A stretch of DNA of 64,000 nt from Advenella kashmirensis WT001 (GTDB taxonomy: Bacteria; Pseudomonadota; Gammaproteobacteria; Burkholderiales; Burkholderiaceae_B), in assembly GCF_000219915.2 (NCBI RefSeq), contig NC_017964.1, positions 2,356,001-2,420,000 of the forward strand, read 5' to 3'. Both the position numbers and the translations under genes were made by a program. Positions 9,516-19,412 of this stretch are shown here, piece by piece (position 1 is the first letter of the stretch; each line of letters opens with the position of its first letter). The notes under the pieces were generated by a model that saw only the letters and a list, made by a program, of their open reading frames with translations, was not told the DNA's origin and did no database searches.

Positions 9516-10406
9516 ATGAATTTAAGTTTCCGCGACATCGAGTACTTTTTAACCATGGCCGAACTGGGACATATGGGTCGGGCTGCGGCAGCGCACGGCG
9601 TGACGCAGTCTGCATTATCCAAATCGCTGAGCAGGCTGGAAAAGGAAACTGGCCTGACGCTATTTGAACGTTCCTCACGTCGCATATGGCTTAATGCGTC
9701 AGGCCGGGCTTTTGTTGACCATGCAAGGCTTCTTTATGCCCAATATCAGGATGCCTTGCAAAATACGAGCGCCCTGCAGACCGGTGCAGCAGGAATGCTG
9801 AGAATTGGCGCCACCGCAATTACGCTGGATAATATTGTGGCGCCAGCATTGCGGTGGCTCATGCCCAAGCGCCCTGCCCTCAAGGTGTCATTAACAACCG
9901 GACTATCGGATGCGCTGTTTGAGCAGGTCAAACATGGAGATTTGGACCTGGTCATTGCACCGATCTATGGTGACAGCATCGCGGATCTGGATCATAAAGT
10001 ATTGACGCAAGATACGATGAAAATCGTTGTCAGCAAGCACCATCCTGTATTTGATACGCCGACCCTTCACATTGCCAAACTTCAGGCATACGGCTGGATC
10101 GTGCCTCTAGTGGGTTCCTCCGCCCGGCAGGCCTTGCTGCAGTGGCTTACCGAGCAAGGACTGAACGAGCCTCGGGTTGCTTTGGAAGTCCCACTCGTTT
10201 CAAGGGGTATTCTGGAGATTGTTGCGAGCACAGACTTTATATCATTTGCTCCCGAATCTTTACTCCAACGAGATATGAGCCCCGGTGTTGTTGCGCTTCC
10301 AATCGTACTGCCTCAACGCAGAAAACTCTGCCTGCTCTCCCGCAAGGGTGCCCACTGGACTCCCCTAATGGAAGGCTTCAGAGTTGCGGTGGATCACGCT
10401 ATCTGA
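9516..10406 (+). CDS. LysR-family transcriptional regulator
   Basis: A 296-residue LysR protein with an N-terminal winged helix-turn-helix (FLTMAELGHMGRAAAAHGVTQSALSKSLSRLE) and an effector domain from about residue 90 (MLRIGATAITLDNIV). It is divergent from the sulfatase-Bug operon across about 100 bp, the classic place for the target promoter. An inverted AATAT-N6-ATATT lies at 9496-9511 directly before the start and may be an autoregulatory site, though this is weak. Confidence 0.9.
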   Translation: MNLSFRDIEYFLTMAELGHMGRAAAAHGVTQSALSKSLSRLEKETGLTLFERSSRRIWLNASGRAFVDHARLLYAQYQDALQNTSALQTGAAGMLRIGATAITLDNIVAPALRWLMPKRPALKVSLTTGLSDALFEQVKHGDLDLVIAPIYGDSIADLDHKVLTQDTMKIVVSKHHPVFDTPTLHIAKLQAYGWIVPLVGSSARQALLQWLTEQGLNEPRVALEVPLVSRGILEIVASTDFISFAPESLLQRDMSPGVVALPIVLPQRRKLCLLSRKGAHWTPLMEGFRVAVDHAI

Positions 10407-10640
10407 AGCCATAGCCTTAGATCATGGTTTATTGTTGTGATTGCCAGGCCAGGGCTATCCGCCTTGCCGTCAGCAAGGTATATTACGCAATAGGAGATTT
10501 GCTTTTCTGATCATCATGATGGTGACGGATATGAGCGGATCCCAAGGTCGAAAAGAGCCCGCATAAAAGCAAGCCGTCGTAAAAATCAGTCCCCATCGCA
10601 AATGCAGTCATCAAATCATTTCGTATCAATAGGAGAAAAA

Positions 10641-11219
10641 ATGACGCAAGCCAGCCACCCCGAAGTGAGTCGTTTTCCGGTCCCTGAACTCAAAAATTTG
10701 CCACAGGACATTCAAGCACGGATTCTGGAGGTTCAGGAGAAATCAGGATTCGTTCCGAATGTATTCCTGACGCTTGCGCACCGTCCCGATGAGTTCCGTG
10801 CCTTCTTCGCTTATCACGATGCGCTGATGGAAAAACCCGGCAATCTGAGCAAAGCAGAACGTGAAATGATTGTTGTGGCAACAAGCAGCCTAAACCAATG
10901 CCAATATTGCGTTATCGCTCACGGTGCTATTCTGCGCATTCGCGCCAAGGATCCGCTAATTGCCGATCAAATTGCAACGAACTATCGTAAAGCCAACATC
11001 ACGGATCGCCAAAAGGCCATGCTGGATTTCGCTGTACTGGTCTCGAAAAACGCCCACCTGGTTGGTGAACCAGATTTCGAAACACTGAAAAAGCATGGTT
11101 TTAACGACGATGACATATGGGATATTGCTGGAATTTCAGCATTTTTCGGCATGTCAAATCGCCTTGCAAATGTCACCAGCATGAGTCCCAATGCCGAGTT
11201 CTACTCGCTCGGGAGATAA
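10641..11219 (+). CDS. Peroxidase-related / carboxymuconolactone decarboxylase-family (AhpD-like) protein
   Basis: A 192-residue all-helical AhpD-fold protein. The redox motif is Cys87-x-x-Cys90-x3-His94 (NQCQYCVIAHGA), as in alkylhydroperoxidase-like proteins of the uncharacterised peroxidase-related family. TAGGAG at 10630-10635 sets the ATG at 10641 over an upstream in-frame ATG at 10602. It stands alone, 235 bases after the LysR gene. It may reduce peroxides with a thiol partner; the physiological substrate is unknown. Confidence 0.85.
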   Translation: MTQASHPEVSRFPVPELKNLPQDIQARILEVQEKSGFVPNVFLTLAHRPDEFRAFFAYHDALMEKPGNLSKAEREMIVVATSSLNQCQYCVIAHGAILRIRAKDPLIADQIATNYRKANITDRQKAMLDFAVLVSKNAHLVGEPDFETLKKHGFNDDDIWDIAGISAFFGMSNRLANVTSMSPNAEFYSLGR

Positions 11220-11423
11220 AAGCTCGGCTTATTTCCAGCGGTGGCACGACAAATGCAATTTTTCTGTTTAAGGCGTCGATATAAAATTACGTTATTAATG
11301 CTTTTGAAAATTACTTTTGCTAATCGCCGCTTGCGACAAACGGAAATAAATGACGCATTTGTGCTGAAGTCCTATGGTATAGGGAGAAATCTCTACGACT
11401 ATGAATCACCATGCAGGCTACTT

Positions 11424-12101
11424 TTATAGAGATACCGCCCCGGTCAGATACTGACCAAGATGCCCGGTTTTCAGGTACAAAGTAACACCCCCGGGACCTG
11501 CGACAAACTCAGGATACTTGCCAGGCGGCAGGCGCAGCCAGCTGCCCTTTCCATACTGGTGCGCTGCCTCGGTCAGGCTTCCATCGAGCACCAGCAATTC
11601 GGCCCCGTCGACAAAGTGACCCAAGAGCGGTACGCCGGCGGCTCGCTTCTCTAGCGATACCTGCTCCCGTTCATCTGTAAACAAGGGACAGGATTCGCGT
11701 TCACCATGTTTGACCCAGCTGGAAGGTTCACGCGTATTGATTCGCACACTGCGGCGCTCATCTTCAGGCATTTGCCGCAGTTTCACAAATATCGTGGCGC
11801 CCTCATTGGTGAACGGCCTGTGACTGGAATCTGGTGGATTACGCAAGTACCAGCCCGCCGGGTAATCGCCGCCCTCGTCAGAAAACGTTCCCGACAGCAC
11901 CAGGATTTCTTCACCGCCCGGATGTTGATGCCCTGGGAAACGGGATGCCGGTGCATAGCGTACGATGCTGGTCGCCCGGGCTTTTTCTTCACCAATCCGA
12001 TCCAGCATCACACGCTCTACACCAGGCTGTGGCGAAGCAATCCATCGGTATTGCTGAGGCAACACGGCAGCTCGTTGTAAAAAATCCGAATGTATTAACA
12101 T
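11424..12101 (-). CDS. Two-domain ChrR-like cupin protein
   Basis: A 225-residue protein with two cupin domains. The first (about 40-115) holds the metal motif FPGHQHPGGEEILVLSG with His58, His60 and Glu64/65, and HRPF further on; the second (about 140-215) is a degenerate copy (VPLLGHFVDGAELLVLDGS). The closest recognised family is the cupin domain of anti-sigma factor ChrR, but the zinc-binding N-terminal ASD domain of ChrR is absent and no ECF sigma gene is adjacent. It lies downstream of the YeeE/YedE genes on the same strand. Function uncertain. Confidence 0.78.
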   Translation of the reverse strand: MLIHSDFLQRAAVLPQQYRWIASPQPGVERVMLDRIGEEKARATSIVRYAPASRFPGHQHPGGEEILVLSGTFSDEGGDYPAGWYLRNPPDSSHRPFTNEGATIFVKLRQMPEDERRSVRINTREPSSWVKHGERESCPLFTDEREQVSLEKRAAGVPLLGHFVDGAELLVLDGSLTEAAHQYGKGSWLRLPPGKYPEFVAGPGGVTLYLKTGHLGQYLTGAVSL

Positions 12102-12119
12102 GGCTTGGCGATCGTCTTG

Positions 12120-12136
12120 ATTAATTGGGACTTATA
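12120..12136. promoter_or_regulatory. Near-match to PmrA/QseB-type box before the cupin gene
   Basis: ATTAAT-TGGGA-CTTATA has the 11-base half-site spacing and one mismatch in the second half compared with HTTAAK-N5-HTTAAK. It lies 19 bases before the cupin start. It resembles the two better sites at 19756 and 24734. Chance occurrence is quite possible. Confidence 0.25.
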
Positions 12137-12203
12137 ATTATGATACACGACCGGTACCGCAACACGGTTCCGCATATTGGCTTTCAGGGAAAATGCAGAT
12201 AAG

Positions 12204-12662
12204 TCATCGTTTTTCTTCTGTAAAAGGCATGAATAAAATAAACACCCTGTCATGCAGAACCATGCCGACCATCATGGCAAAGACAAACAACAGCACCATG
12301 GGCTGGCCTGTAGCCACCGCCGATAAGGCCGGTCCTGGACAAAAACCGGCCAGCCCCCATCCTATGCCGAAGGTGGCGGAACCCGCAATCAAACGCTTGT
12401 CGATCGCCGCGTTCTTTGGCAAATAAAATCGGTCATCGAACACCGGCTTGTTCAGCCGATGTGCCAGCAGCACACCGGGGATAGCGACAACAACCGCACC
12501 GCCAAGTACAAATATCAGACTCGGATCCCAATGGCCACTTCCTACGTCAAGGAATCCTATGACACGTGCAGGATCCACCATGCCAGACAGCGATAAGCCG
12601 AAACCGAACATGGCCCCGGCAACAAGCGCTACGCTCAGACGTGCAAGCAATAGCCAACTCAT
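12204..12662 (-). CDS. YeeE/YedE-family membrane protein, C-terminal half partner (DUF6691-like)
   Basis: A 152-residue protein with about four membrane segments, carrying LAGFCPGPALSAVATG, the second cysteine motif of YeeE/YedE thiosulfate-type permeases. The ATG at 12660-12662 overlaps the stop of the upstream half (ATGA). In many proteobacteria this family is split into two short proteins as here. The family transports thiosulfate or related sulfur species. Placement just after the cco/tsdA genes supports a sulfur role. Confidence 0.85.
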   Translation of the reverse strand: MSWLLLARLSVALVAGAMFGFGLSLSGMVDPARVIGFLDVGSGHWDPSLIFVLGGAVVVAIPGVLLAHRLNKPVFDDRFYLPKNAAIDKRLIAGSATFGIGWGLAGFCPGPALSAVATGQPMVLLFVFAMMVGMVLHDRVFILFMPFTEEKR

Positions 12663-13066
12663 CTGAACACCCCTGCAAGCGTCGCAGTGATCATCCCGGC
12701 AACAAGAAAGACCAGAGTCGCGGCAAACGACCGTTTTGAAAACCGCGCCAGCCCCATAATACCGTGACCGGAGGTGCAACCAGATCCCAGGCGGGTGCCG
12801 ATGCCGACAAGAAGGCCAGCAAGAAGCACAACAGGCCAGGATGCCAGCATAATCATCGACGGCAACTTTCCATAGGCGGCAACATAGAGAAACGGACCCG
12901 ATATAAGCCCAATCACAAAAGCCATATTCGTTGCCATATTATGGCCTGAAAGCAGACGGCCGAATATACCGCTAATACCTGCAATTCGGCCGTTTGCAAT
13001 AAAAAGCAGGACAGCAGACAGGCCTAGCAGCATACCGCCTGCTAAAGACGGCAAGTATGTAGTCAT
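12659..13066 (-). CDS. YeeE/YedE-family membrane protein, N-terminal half partner
   Basis: A 135-residue protein with about four membrane segments and the motif GTRLGSGCTSGHGIMGL, whose Cys and His correspond to the sulfur-relay residues of YeeE-type thiosulfate transporters. AAGGG lies before the ATG. It overlaps its partner by 4 bases. Together the two would form one full transporter bringing thiosulfate or another reduced sulfur species across the inner membrane. Confidence 0.87.
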   Translation of the reverse strand: MTTYLPSLAGGMLLGLSAVLLFIANGRIAGISGIFGRLLSGHNMATNMAFVIGLISGPFLYVAAYGKLPSMIMLASWPVVLLAGLLVGIGTRLGSGCTSGHGIMGLARFSKRSFAATLVFLVAGMITATLAGVFR

Positions 13067-13160
13067 GTTCAGTTCCCTTTAACGTAAAAATTCAATAAAG
13101 TGTGTTAACCAGCAGCATCGTCCTGTCGTGACGAACCATGCCGCTACGCGCAGGCTATCT

Positions 13161-15416
13161 TCAGGATACGCTCGCCTTTCCGGAAATACCCACTATTTCT
13201 GTATTCTCATTGGCGAGCACTCCAGAAGAGGGAACGGCCAGCCGAGTGGCATTGATGCAGACTGACACGCTGCTGAGCAACATCGCGATGGCGGCAGCAA
13301 ACGGGGTTACCCCGCTGGCAAAAAGAACCATGACAATCAAGGCGTTATAAGCGACAGAGAAAATCAGATTTTGTTTGACGATTCGATACGTTCGCCTGGC
13401 CCAATGGCGAGCCCATACAATTTGCTCGGCTCCGCCACGCGTCACGACAACGCCGGCAGCAGATGCTGCCACGGCCGTTGCGGACGAAACGGCAATACCG
13501 CAATCGGCGCTCGCCAATGCCAGCACGTCATTTACGCCATCGCCCACAAAGGTCGTGGTCTGCTCTGCGCCACAAAGCGCCTGCGCTTTTTGCTCGGGCG
13601 TGCTTGAACTCACAATTCTGCTGAAATCAACCTGCAGTTCATCGATAAGTTGCCCGGCAGCCTGTGCTGAATCGCCAGTAATCAGCCATAACTGCGTGCC
13701 ATCTGCTGCCAACCGTTTCAGAGCGCAATGCGCTTGCTCACGAGGCGTGTCCTGCAATCGAATAGCGCCCTGCCAGAGGCCATTGCGCGAAACATGCACC
13801 ATACCAGGGCCTTGCTCTGCCTGCGGCAAGTTTTGCACATTCATGTCCCTCAGCCACGTTCTGGCGCCGACCAGAACTGTGCCTTGCTCATCATCCAGGC
13901 TCACACCGCGCGCATACCGTAGCGTTGGGGACTGCATAAAGTTACGTTCCGGCCAGCCCTCATGTTGCGCATAAAGTCGCAGAGCAGTGGCAATGGGATG
14001 GTTAATACCATATTCGGCTTTCGCCGCCAGATAGCCGACAAACTGCGGTTCAATGCCCGGAGCGGTCTGGATGCCGGCTACCTTGAACAAACCTGTCGTC
14101 AACGTTCCTGTTTTATCAAAAGCGATAACCCTGGACCTGGCCAGGCTCTCTACACTTGCCGGATCACGCCACAGGATACCGCGTTCGGCCGCTCGCCTGG
14201 AGCCAAGCGCATAGGCTAAAGGCATGGAGAGTCCTACTGCGCAAGGACATGCTGCGACAAACAGACTGAGCGCGGAGATCAGTGCCTGGCTTGCCGTCAC
14301 TCCGATCCAGAGATACCGAGCAAATGCCAGTATTGCAACCGCAGTGACCACAGGCAACAGCCAACGGACAAACCGTTCCGCCGCCATGGACAAAGAGGGG
14401 CGTGCCCCAAACAGCTCTATCATTCTCAAACCCAGCAGGTCAATCCGTCTGTGACCTGCACTGGCGGTCACCCGCACCTGAAGTGGTGAGCCGAGATTGA
14501 CGGTCCCCGCCAAAACCTCATCGGTGGCCGCCACTGCTACCGGAAAAGACTCACCGGTCAAAAGTGAGGTATCCAGTTCAGACTGGCCGTGCACGATGAC
14601 CCCATCGGCGGGGACACGCTCTGCTGCCCTGATTAAGATAAGATCGCCCGCTTCGATATTGTCTATCGGCACGGACTGCGTTGTGTCATTATCGCAAATG
14701 CGTGTCGCCACTTCAGGCGTCAGTTGGGCCAGCGCGCGCATGGCAACGCCATTCTCCTGACGCGCGCGAATTTCGATCAAACGTCCGGCAAGCAGAAACG
14801 TTACCAGCATGGTCGCAGCATCCATGTAGACATCAATGCTTCCGGCCAGCAGATTCCAAATCGAAACGACCAGCGCACCGACTGCGCCAATACAGATCAA
14901 CGCATCCATGCCGGCAAAACCAGCTCGCAGGGTATTGAAAGCAGCGCGAAAAAAATCCTGGCCAGAATACACGATGACGGCAAGCCCAGTCACGACAGAG
15001 AACCATGCGATCAAGCGCCCTTCCCCATCTGCCGATATTCCCTGGTTCAGATACAACACCCAGGAACCTAACATGCTCCACATACCGAACACAACCGCCA
15101 CTGCCAGTTGAAGCCGTATCCGCCGGGCCTGAGCGTTCAGCCCGTCGGCAAGCGCACCTCCGTCAAGCATGAAGGAGAGCTCATATCCGAGCTTATGCGC
15201 GCGCGTGACGACCTGGGAAAGTGCAGCAGAATCGGGGTCCCACCGAAGCAGCACCGAACCTGATATGAAGTTGACCACCGTTTCCTGAATGCCGGGAACC
15301 TTGCCGAGCGAGCGCTGTAACGCCATGGCGCAACTTGCACACCACATTCCCCGAACTGCCAGCACTGCCCGACCGGCAAAACGAATCGGCTCCAGATCAA
15401 TCTCGGTCTTGCTCAT
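13161..15416 (-). CDS. ccoI: Copper-translocating P1B-type ATPase for cbb3 oxidase assembly
   Basis: A 751-residue heavy-metal ATPase. An N-terminal metal-binding domain shows GMWCASC (Cys26, Cys29); TGES is at 287-290, the channel motif CPC at 390-392, the phosphorylated Asp434 in DKTGT, and a GDGVND hinge near residue 640. This architecture with CPC and the position beside ccoNO match CcoI/FixI/CtpA2, which exports copper to the periplasm for the cbb3 active site. A general CopA is less likely because of the operon. It starts 10 bases after the tsdA-like gene. Confidence 0.88.
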   Translation of the reverse strand: MSKTEIDLEPIRFAGRAVLAVRGMWCASCAMALQRSLGKVPGIQETVVNFISGSVLLRWDPDSAALSQVVTRAHKLGYELSFMLDGGALADGLNAQARRIRLQLAVAVVFGMWSMLGSWVLYLNQGISADGEGRLIAWFSVVTGLAVIVYSGQDFFRAAFNTLRAGFAGMDALICIGAVGALVVSIWNLLAGSIDVYMDAATMLVTFLLAGRLIEIRARQENGVAMRALAQLTPEVATRICDNDTTQSVPIDNIEAGDLILIRAAERVPADGVIVHGQSELDTSLLTGESFPVAVAATDEVLAGTVNLGSPLQVRVTASAGHRRIDLLGLRMIELFGARPSLSMAAERFVRWLLPVVTAVAILAFARYLWIGVTASQALISALSLFVAACPCAVGLSMPLAYALGSRRAAERGILWRDPASVESLARSRVIAFDKTGTLTTGLFKVAGIQTAPGIEPQFVGYLAAKAEYGINHPIATALRLYAQHEGWPERNFMQSPTLRYARGVSLDDEQGTVLVGARTWLRDMNVQNLPQAEQGPGMVHVSRNGLWQGAIRLQDTPREQAHCALKRLAADGTQLWLITGDSAQAAGQLIDELQVDFSRIVSSSTPEQKAQALCGAEQTTTFVGDGVNDVLALASADCGIAVSSATAVAASAAGVVVTRGGAEQIVWARHWARRTYRIVKQNLIFSVAYNALIVMVLFASGVTPFAAAIAMLLSSVSVCINATRLAVPSSGVLANENTEIVGISGKASVS

Positions 15417-15425
15417 GGTTGTTCT

Positions 15426-16516
15426 CTATTGTGGGCTCAGTTCAGCACCCGTTCCCAGCAAATGCCCATTCAGTGTTTTGCCGTAAAAACTATCTTCTCC
15501 CGCGTGAAATGCTTCAGCGGCTTCTGCCACGGTCCCTGTCTGTCTGGGGTCTTTCGGACGCTCATGACTATTGAGGTAAGCTGCCACATCCCATGCATCC
15601 TGATCGGACAATGAATAGGGTTTGCCAAAGGGCATGTTCGCCTTGATAAAACTCGCAGCAGTATTGATGCGCGCCATGCCTGCACCCCAGTTATAGGATT
15701 GCGGTCCCCACAACGGCGGGAAACGCACGTCTCCAGCCCCGTTCCTGGTTCCCTGGCCATCACTGCCATGGCATAGCGCACAGTTTTGCTGATAAACAAC
15801 GCGCCCACGCTCCAGATCGTAACCGCCTTCCGGCTTTGGAACCTTGGGATACAAGGCACCAGGCAAGCGTTCACCTGTCGGTATGCCATCGGACATCCAG
15901 GCCATGTATGTCATCAAGTCGCGGTAGACGTCGCTACCGGCCGGCGGAGGCTGACCGGACGGGGATGCTTGCGCATTCATCGAGTACATGAAGCACCCCA
16001 TAATCCGATCCTCAAGTGTGCTTATCGATTGGGTTTTACTCCGGTACGCAGGGTAGCTCCGTAGGCTCCCCACATAGGCGCGGAATTTTCGCGCCGCCCC
16101 GCATCAAGGTGACAGTTGACGCAAGCCATTTCATTGCCCACGTGGTCCTGCACGTTGATCTTGGTATCCGTGAAAATTGCCCGGCCTCGTCGCACTGCGT
16201 CGCCATATGGGCTGTCCGGAATCGCGTCCTCTGACGGAGGCTGGTAAAACCCGTTAGCCCCCACGGGCATTTGGGGCCGCTCCCCGACCAGCCCAGCCTT
16301 GTAGCTCTTTCTGTCGGCTTGCATTTGCTCGCGACTATAAATGGCTTGTGGCGCCTCGGCATCCACTCGCCCGCCTATTGCCTCATATATATAGGCAATC
16401 CCGCCGCTTTTATCTACTGCATAGCCGCCACCGAACAACACTGCACCGATCATACTTGCGTACACCAGTCTTCTGAGTAGCGACACTCGGGATCCGTTTG
16501 AATCAATATTTGCCAT
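15426..16516 (-). pseudogene. tsdA: Diheme cytochrome c, TsdA-type thiosulfate dehydrogenase, frameshifted
   Basis: The protein has an N-terminal anchor or signal (residues 15-35), a first heme site ACVNCH (Cys132, Cys135, His136) followed by LDAGRRENSAPMWGAYGA, the segment YPAYRSKTQSISTLEDR, IMGCFMYSMN, and a second heme site NCALCHGSDGQG. This order is characteristic of TsdA, which joins two thiosulfates into tetrathionate; the Cys of MGCF is the likely unusual heme ligand of that family. The frame breaks near 16055: one extra T gives GAYGAYPAYRSK. As read, the first heme domain ends at 16022. It lies between a diheme cytochrome gene and ccoI. Confidence 0.78.
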
Positions 16517-16531
16517 GGTTGTACTCCTTAT

Positions 16532-17329
16532 CTAGTTCGCTTCCTGCTGTCGCAAAGCGCCAAAATATTGTGAGACAGCCCACATGTCTTCCGTACTCAT
16601 GCGTTTGGCAATATCGTCCATCAACGACAACGGGGAGTTCTGGCGCATCCCTCCTTTGAAGGCGACCAGCTGACTGAACAAATACTCTGGCTGTTGTCCT
16701 GCCAGCCTGGGGAACATTGGGCCCAAACCTTCACCAGCCTCGCCGTGGCATGTCACACATGCCGGTATATCCTGCTTCCAATCCCCATGAAGATTGAGCG
16801 CACGGCCACGTTCTATATCTGTTCCAGGTACGGCCGCGGTCGCCACTGGAACCACCAGCCTTGCATAATAAGCGGCCACTTCATTTATCTCCGGGGCAGT
16901 AAGCTGAGTAGCAACATAGCGCATAGACTCATTGCTTCGGGACCCCGAAGCGAAGTCCTGCAATTGCTTGATGATGTACGCCTGTGACAGCCCGGCAAGC
17001 TGTGGTGTTTGCCCGGCGCCCTGTCCCTGGTCGCCGTGACAAGAGGCACAGCTCCACACACTCCCGTTGCCCTGGGAAACGAGTAGCGGTGCGCCTGCAT
17101 CGGGCGTGGACTTACTGCTGCCGGCTACGATATTCGGTATGCCTGCCTCATTATTCGACACCCGCTCGGGCATGAGATCGCCCAGATAATTAACACCTCC
17201 CCATACAGCGAGCGCGAAGAAAACAGCGATCAGGAAAAGCGGAATCGGTCTTGAAGGCTCCCATGGCTCGAAAGTGGGATCAACAGCGTCGACGCGCGGT
17301 ACAGGGCGTTTTTTGCCACGATTAAACAT
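16532..17329 (-). CDS. Membrane-anchored diheme cytochrome c (CcoP- or TsdB-like)
   Basis: A 265-residue protein: a cytoplasmic basic start, one membrane helix at about 29-48, then two c-type heme domains with CASCH (Cys94-His98) and CVTCH (Cys191-His195) and two PQLAGL/PRLAGQ repeats typical of cytochrome c4. It occupies the place of ccoP after ccoO but lacks the CcoP fold as far as can be seen. It may be the electron carrier to the oxidase, or the TsdB partner of the adjoining TsdA. Start at 17329 keeps the anchor. Confidence 0.8.
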   Translation of the reverse strand: MFNRGKKRPVPRVDAVDPTFEPWEPSRPIPLFLIAVFFALAVWGGVNYLGDLMPERVSNNEAGIPNIVAGSSKSTPDAGAPLLVSQGNGSVWSCASCHGDQGQGAGQTPQLAGLSQAYIIKQLQDFASGSRSNESMRYVATQLTAPEINEVAAYYARLVVPVATAAVPGTDIERGRALNLHGDWKQDIPACVTCHGEAGEGLGPMFPRLAGQQPEYLFSQLVAFKGGMRQNSPLSLMDDIAKRMSTEDMWAVSQYFGALRQQEAN

Positions 17330-17355
17330 ACTATTGCCTCTATTGCTTACCTGTA

Positions 17356-18012
17356 TTACTGCTTACCGTGATTGGACTTGCTACCTTCGCCAACCGGCGC
17401 ATCATACCCGCGATCGCGCATCTTCGCCTCGGCGTCGCTAACCGAATAGGTACGTTTCAAACTACGCAGGTATTCCACAAGGTCAAGCGCCTCCTGGCGC
17501 GCAACGATCACTTTCCCATTGGCAGGTTGATACTCCTCGGGTAGCTTAACCACAACATCACCGGCCTGCGCTTTGTCCTTGCGCTCGAACAGGTATGGAT
17601 ACGACGGCATAATGCTCCAGTCAAAAATCGCGCGCGGCTGGTACAAGTGGGTCAGGTGCCAGTCTCTGCTTGGCAATCGGACGCCCACATTGAGCAAATC
17701 AGGACCGGTTCGCATGGTTCCAAGCAGATGGGGTGCGTCATACGCGTAGTCGCCGGGCGAAGAGGCTCGGCCCCAGCCACGCGACAAATCGGCGAACGTC
17801 TGTCCGGTAGAGCGTGGCTGCTGGCTATGACAGTACACACACCCATTGGCGATATACTGTTGGCGGCCGCGTAACTGCTGGTCTGTATAGGGTGCCAATG
17901 CGGAAGGTGCCTGCACGGACCGAACCTGCCAACCAGGAAGAATGACCAGCATTAATGTGGCAAAGACAAGTATGCCGGCCGCGACAAGAAGAAGTGGAGT
18001 GATTCTGTTCAT
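17356..18012 (-). CDS. ccoO: cbb3-type cytochrome c oxidase subunit II
   Basis: A 218-residue monoheme cytochrome c with an N-terminal membrane helix (residues 7-27) and the motif GCVYCHSQQPRSTGQ (Cys58, Cys61, His62). GTMRTGPDLLNVGVRLPSRDWHLTHLYQPR is the CcoO signature region, and a Met ligand is likely in SIMPSYPYLF. The ATG overlaps the ccoN stop by 4 bases. CcoO passes electrons to the CcoN active site. Confidence 0.93.
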   Translation of the reverse strand: MNRITPLLLVAAGILVFATLMLVILPGWQVRSVQAPSALAPYTDQQLRGRQQYIANGCVYCHSQQPRSTGQTFADLSRGWGRASSPGDYAYDAPHLLGTMRTGPDLLNVGVRLPSRDWHLTHLYQPRAIFDWSIMPSYPYLFERKDKAQAGDVVVKLPEEYQPANGKVIVARQEALDLVEYLRSLKRTYSVSDAEAKMRDRGYDAPVGEGSKSNHGKQ

Positions 18013-19412
18013 ACTGTGCCTGCCGATCCGGAACGCTTAGCCAACAAGAGTGCGAAAAAGTGCATGCCAAAAATAATGTGACCCAGTGTCATCATCGTGC
18101 CCCCGAGCGATCGCCCTTCCAGATACGGCACGATATGGCGCGTGATGTCCGAGAACGCAACATCCGGATCCAACAGTTCAATGCCCTGGAAAAAACCGCC
18201 GACAGTCAGAGCCAGAAAATAGATGGCAAATCCTGTGACAGTAAGCCAAAAGTGCAGGGAAATCAGCCGGGGCCAAGGCCAGCGCTTGCCCGTCAGATGT
18301 GGCATCATGTAATAGAACGCACCGAACAGGACAACCGAGACGAATGCGTAGGCGCCCAGATGCGCGTGCCCAACGGTGTAATGAGTAAAGTGGGTAACGG
18401 AGTTGACCGAGCGAAGCGCCTCCAGCGAACCCTGAAAGGACGCCGCGGTATACATCAACGCACCGATCCATACGAACCGCAATGCCATGGATTGCTTGAA
18501 GGCCCAGATATTTTGCGCCACCGTGACGTGCTGATTGATCGCCACTGCAATTACCGGAATGAACATCATGACGCTATGCACGACGGACAGGGTAACCACC
18601 CACGTTGGCACAGGGCCACCGATCAGGTGATGAATACCTACCTGGCTATAGAATAGCGCCAGCCCCCAGAAGCCCAGTAAGGACACGCTGTACGAAAAAA
18701 CCGGCTTGCCGATGATCTTGGGAATCAGATAATACGCAGTACCCACACCCAGGGGTGTAAGCCACAGCCCCAGCACATTATGGGCAAACCACCAGTTCAT
18801 CGTCGCCTGCTGAACACCAAGATGCAGCCCCGGCAGATTAGCGATGAAAAACAGCATGGGAAACCAGACCAGCCCTGCCAGAAAATACCAGCCTGAGACA
18901 TAAATATGATGCACATTTCGATGCAATGCAGTCGATACTGCGGACCATGCCATTAGAAGCCCGCCCAGCGCCAGAACCAGGTCGATTTGCCATGGAATCT
19001 CCAGCCACTCCAGTCCATCGGACCAGCCCGCTCCAATGGCAACACCACCGCATGCCACGCCAACCGCCCACAAGACGCCGCCAATATAAGCCATTATCGG
19101 ATGCCGCAAGGGAGTATGAAAAATACGCGGCAAGATCCACAACACAATACTTATACCTGCAACCGACAGCCAGCCATAAGCAACAAAGTTCAAGTGTATT
19201 GTCCGGGCACGCCCGAAGGTCGTTACCGCATAGTCAGCCAGCCAATCTGGCATGTGCAGCTTAAAGGACGCAATAACACCGAATACTGACCCGACGATTA
19301 AAAAAAGAATGGACACTGCAGCCAGCACCAGCACGACTCTTGAGCCTGCTGCATCGATCCCTGCCCGCTCGACATCAAAGCGATGTGCCGCCTGCACCGC
19401 CTCAGCATTCAT
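18009..19412 (-). CDS. ccoN: cbb3-type cytochrome c oxidase subunit I
   Basis: A 467-residue heme-copper oxidase catalytic subunit with about 12 membrane segments. Heme and CuB histidines can be placed in TIHLNFVAYGW, WWFAHNVLGLW, HHLIGGPVP and HYTVGHAHLGAYAF. It forms the high-affinity terminal oxidase with CcoO. The ATG at 19412 may not be the true start: the same frame stays open upstream and matches a further N-terminal segment (see the small reading frame at 19409-19579). Operon order is ccoN, ccoO, diheme cytochrome, tsdA-like, ccoI. Confidence 0.93.
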   Translation of the reverse strand: MNAEAVQAAHRFDVERAGIDAAGSRVVLVLAAVSILFLIVGSVFGVIASFKLHMPDWLADYAVTTFGRARTIHLNFVAYGWLSVAGISIVLWILPRIFHTPLRHPIMAYIGGVLWAVGVACGGVAIGAGWSDGLEWLEIPWQIDLVLALGGLLMAWSAVSTALHRNVHHIYVSGWYFLAGLVWFPMLFFIANLPGLHLGVQQATMNWWFAHNVLGLWLTPLGVGTAYYLIPKIIGKPVFSYSVSLLGFWGLALFYSQVGIHHLIGGPVPTWVVTLSVVHSVMMFIPVIAVAINQHVTVAQNIWAFKQSMALRFVWIGALMYTAASFQGSLEALRSVNSVTHFTHYTVGHAHLGAYAFVSVVLFGAFYYMMPHLTGKRWPWPRLISLHFWLTVTGFAIYFLALTVGGFFQGIELLDPDVAFSDITRHIVPYLEGRSLGGTMMTLGHIIFGMHFFALLLAKRSGSAGTV

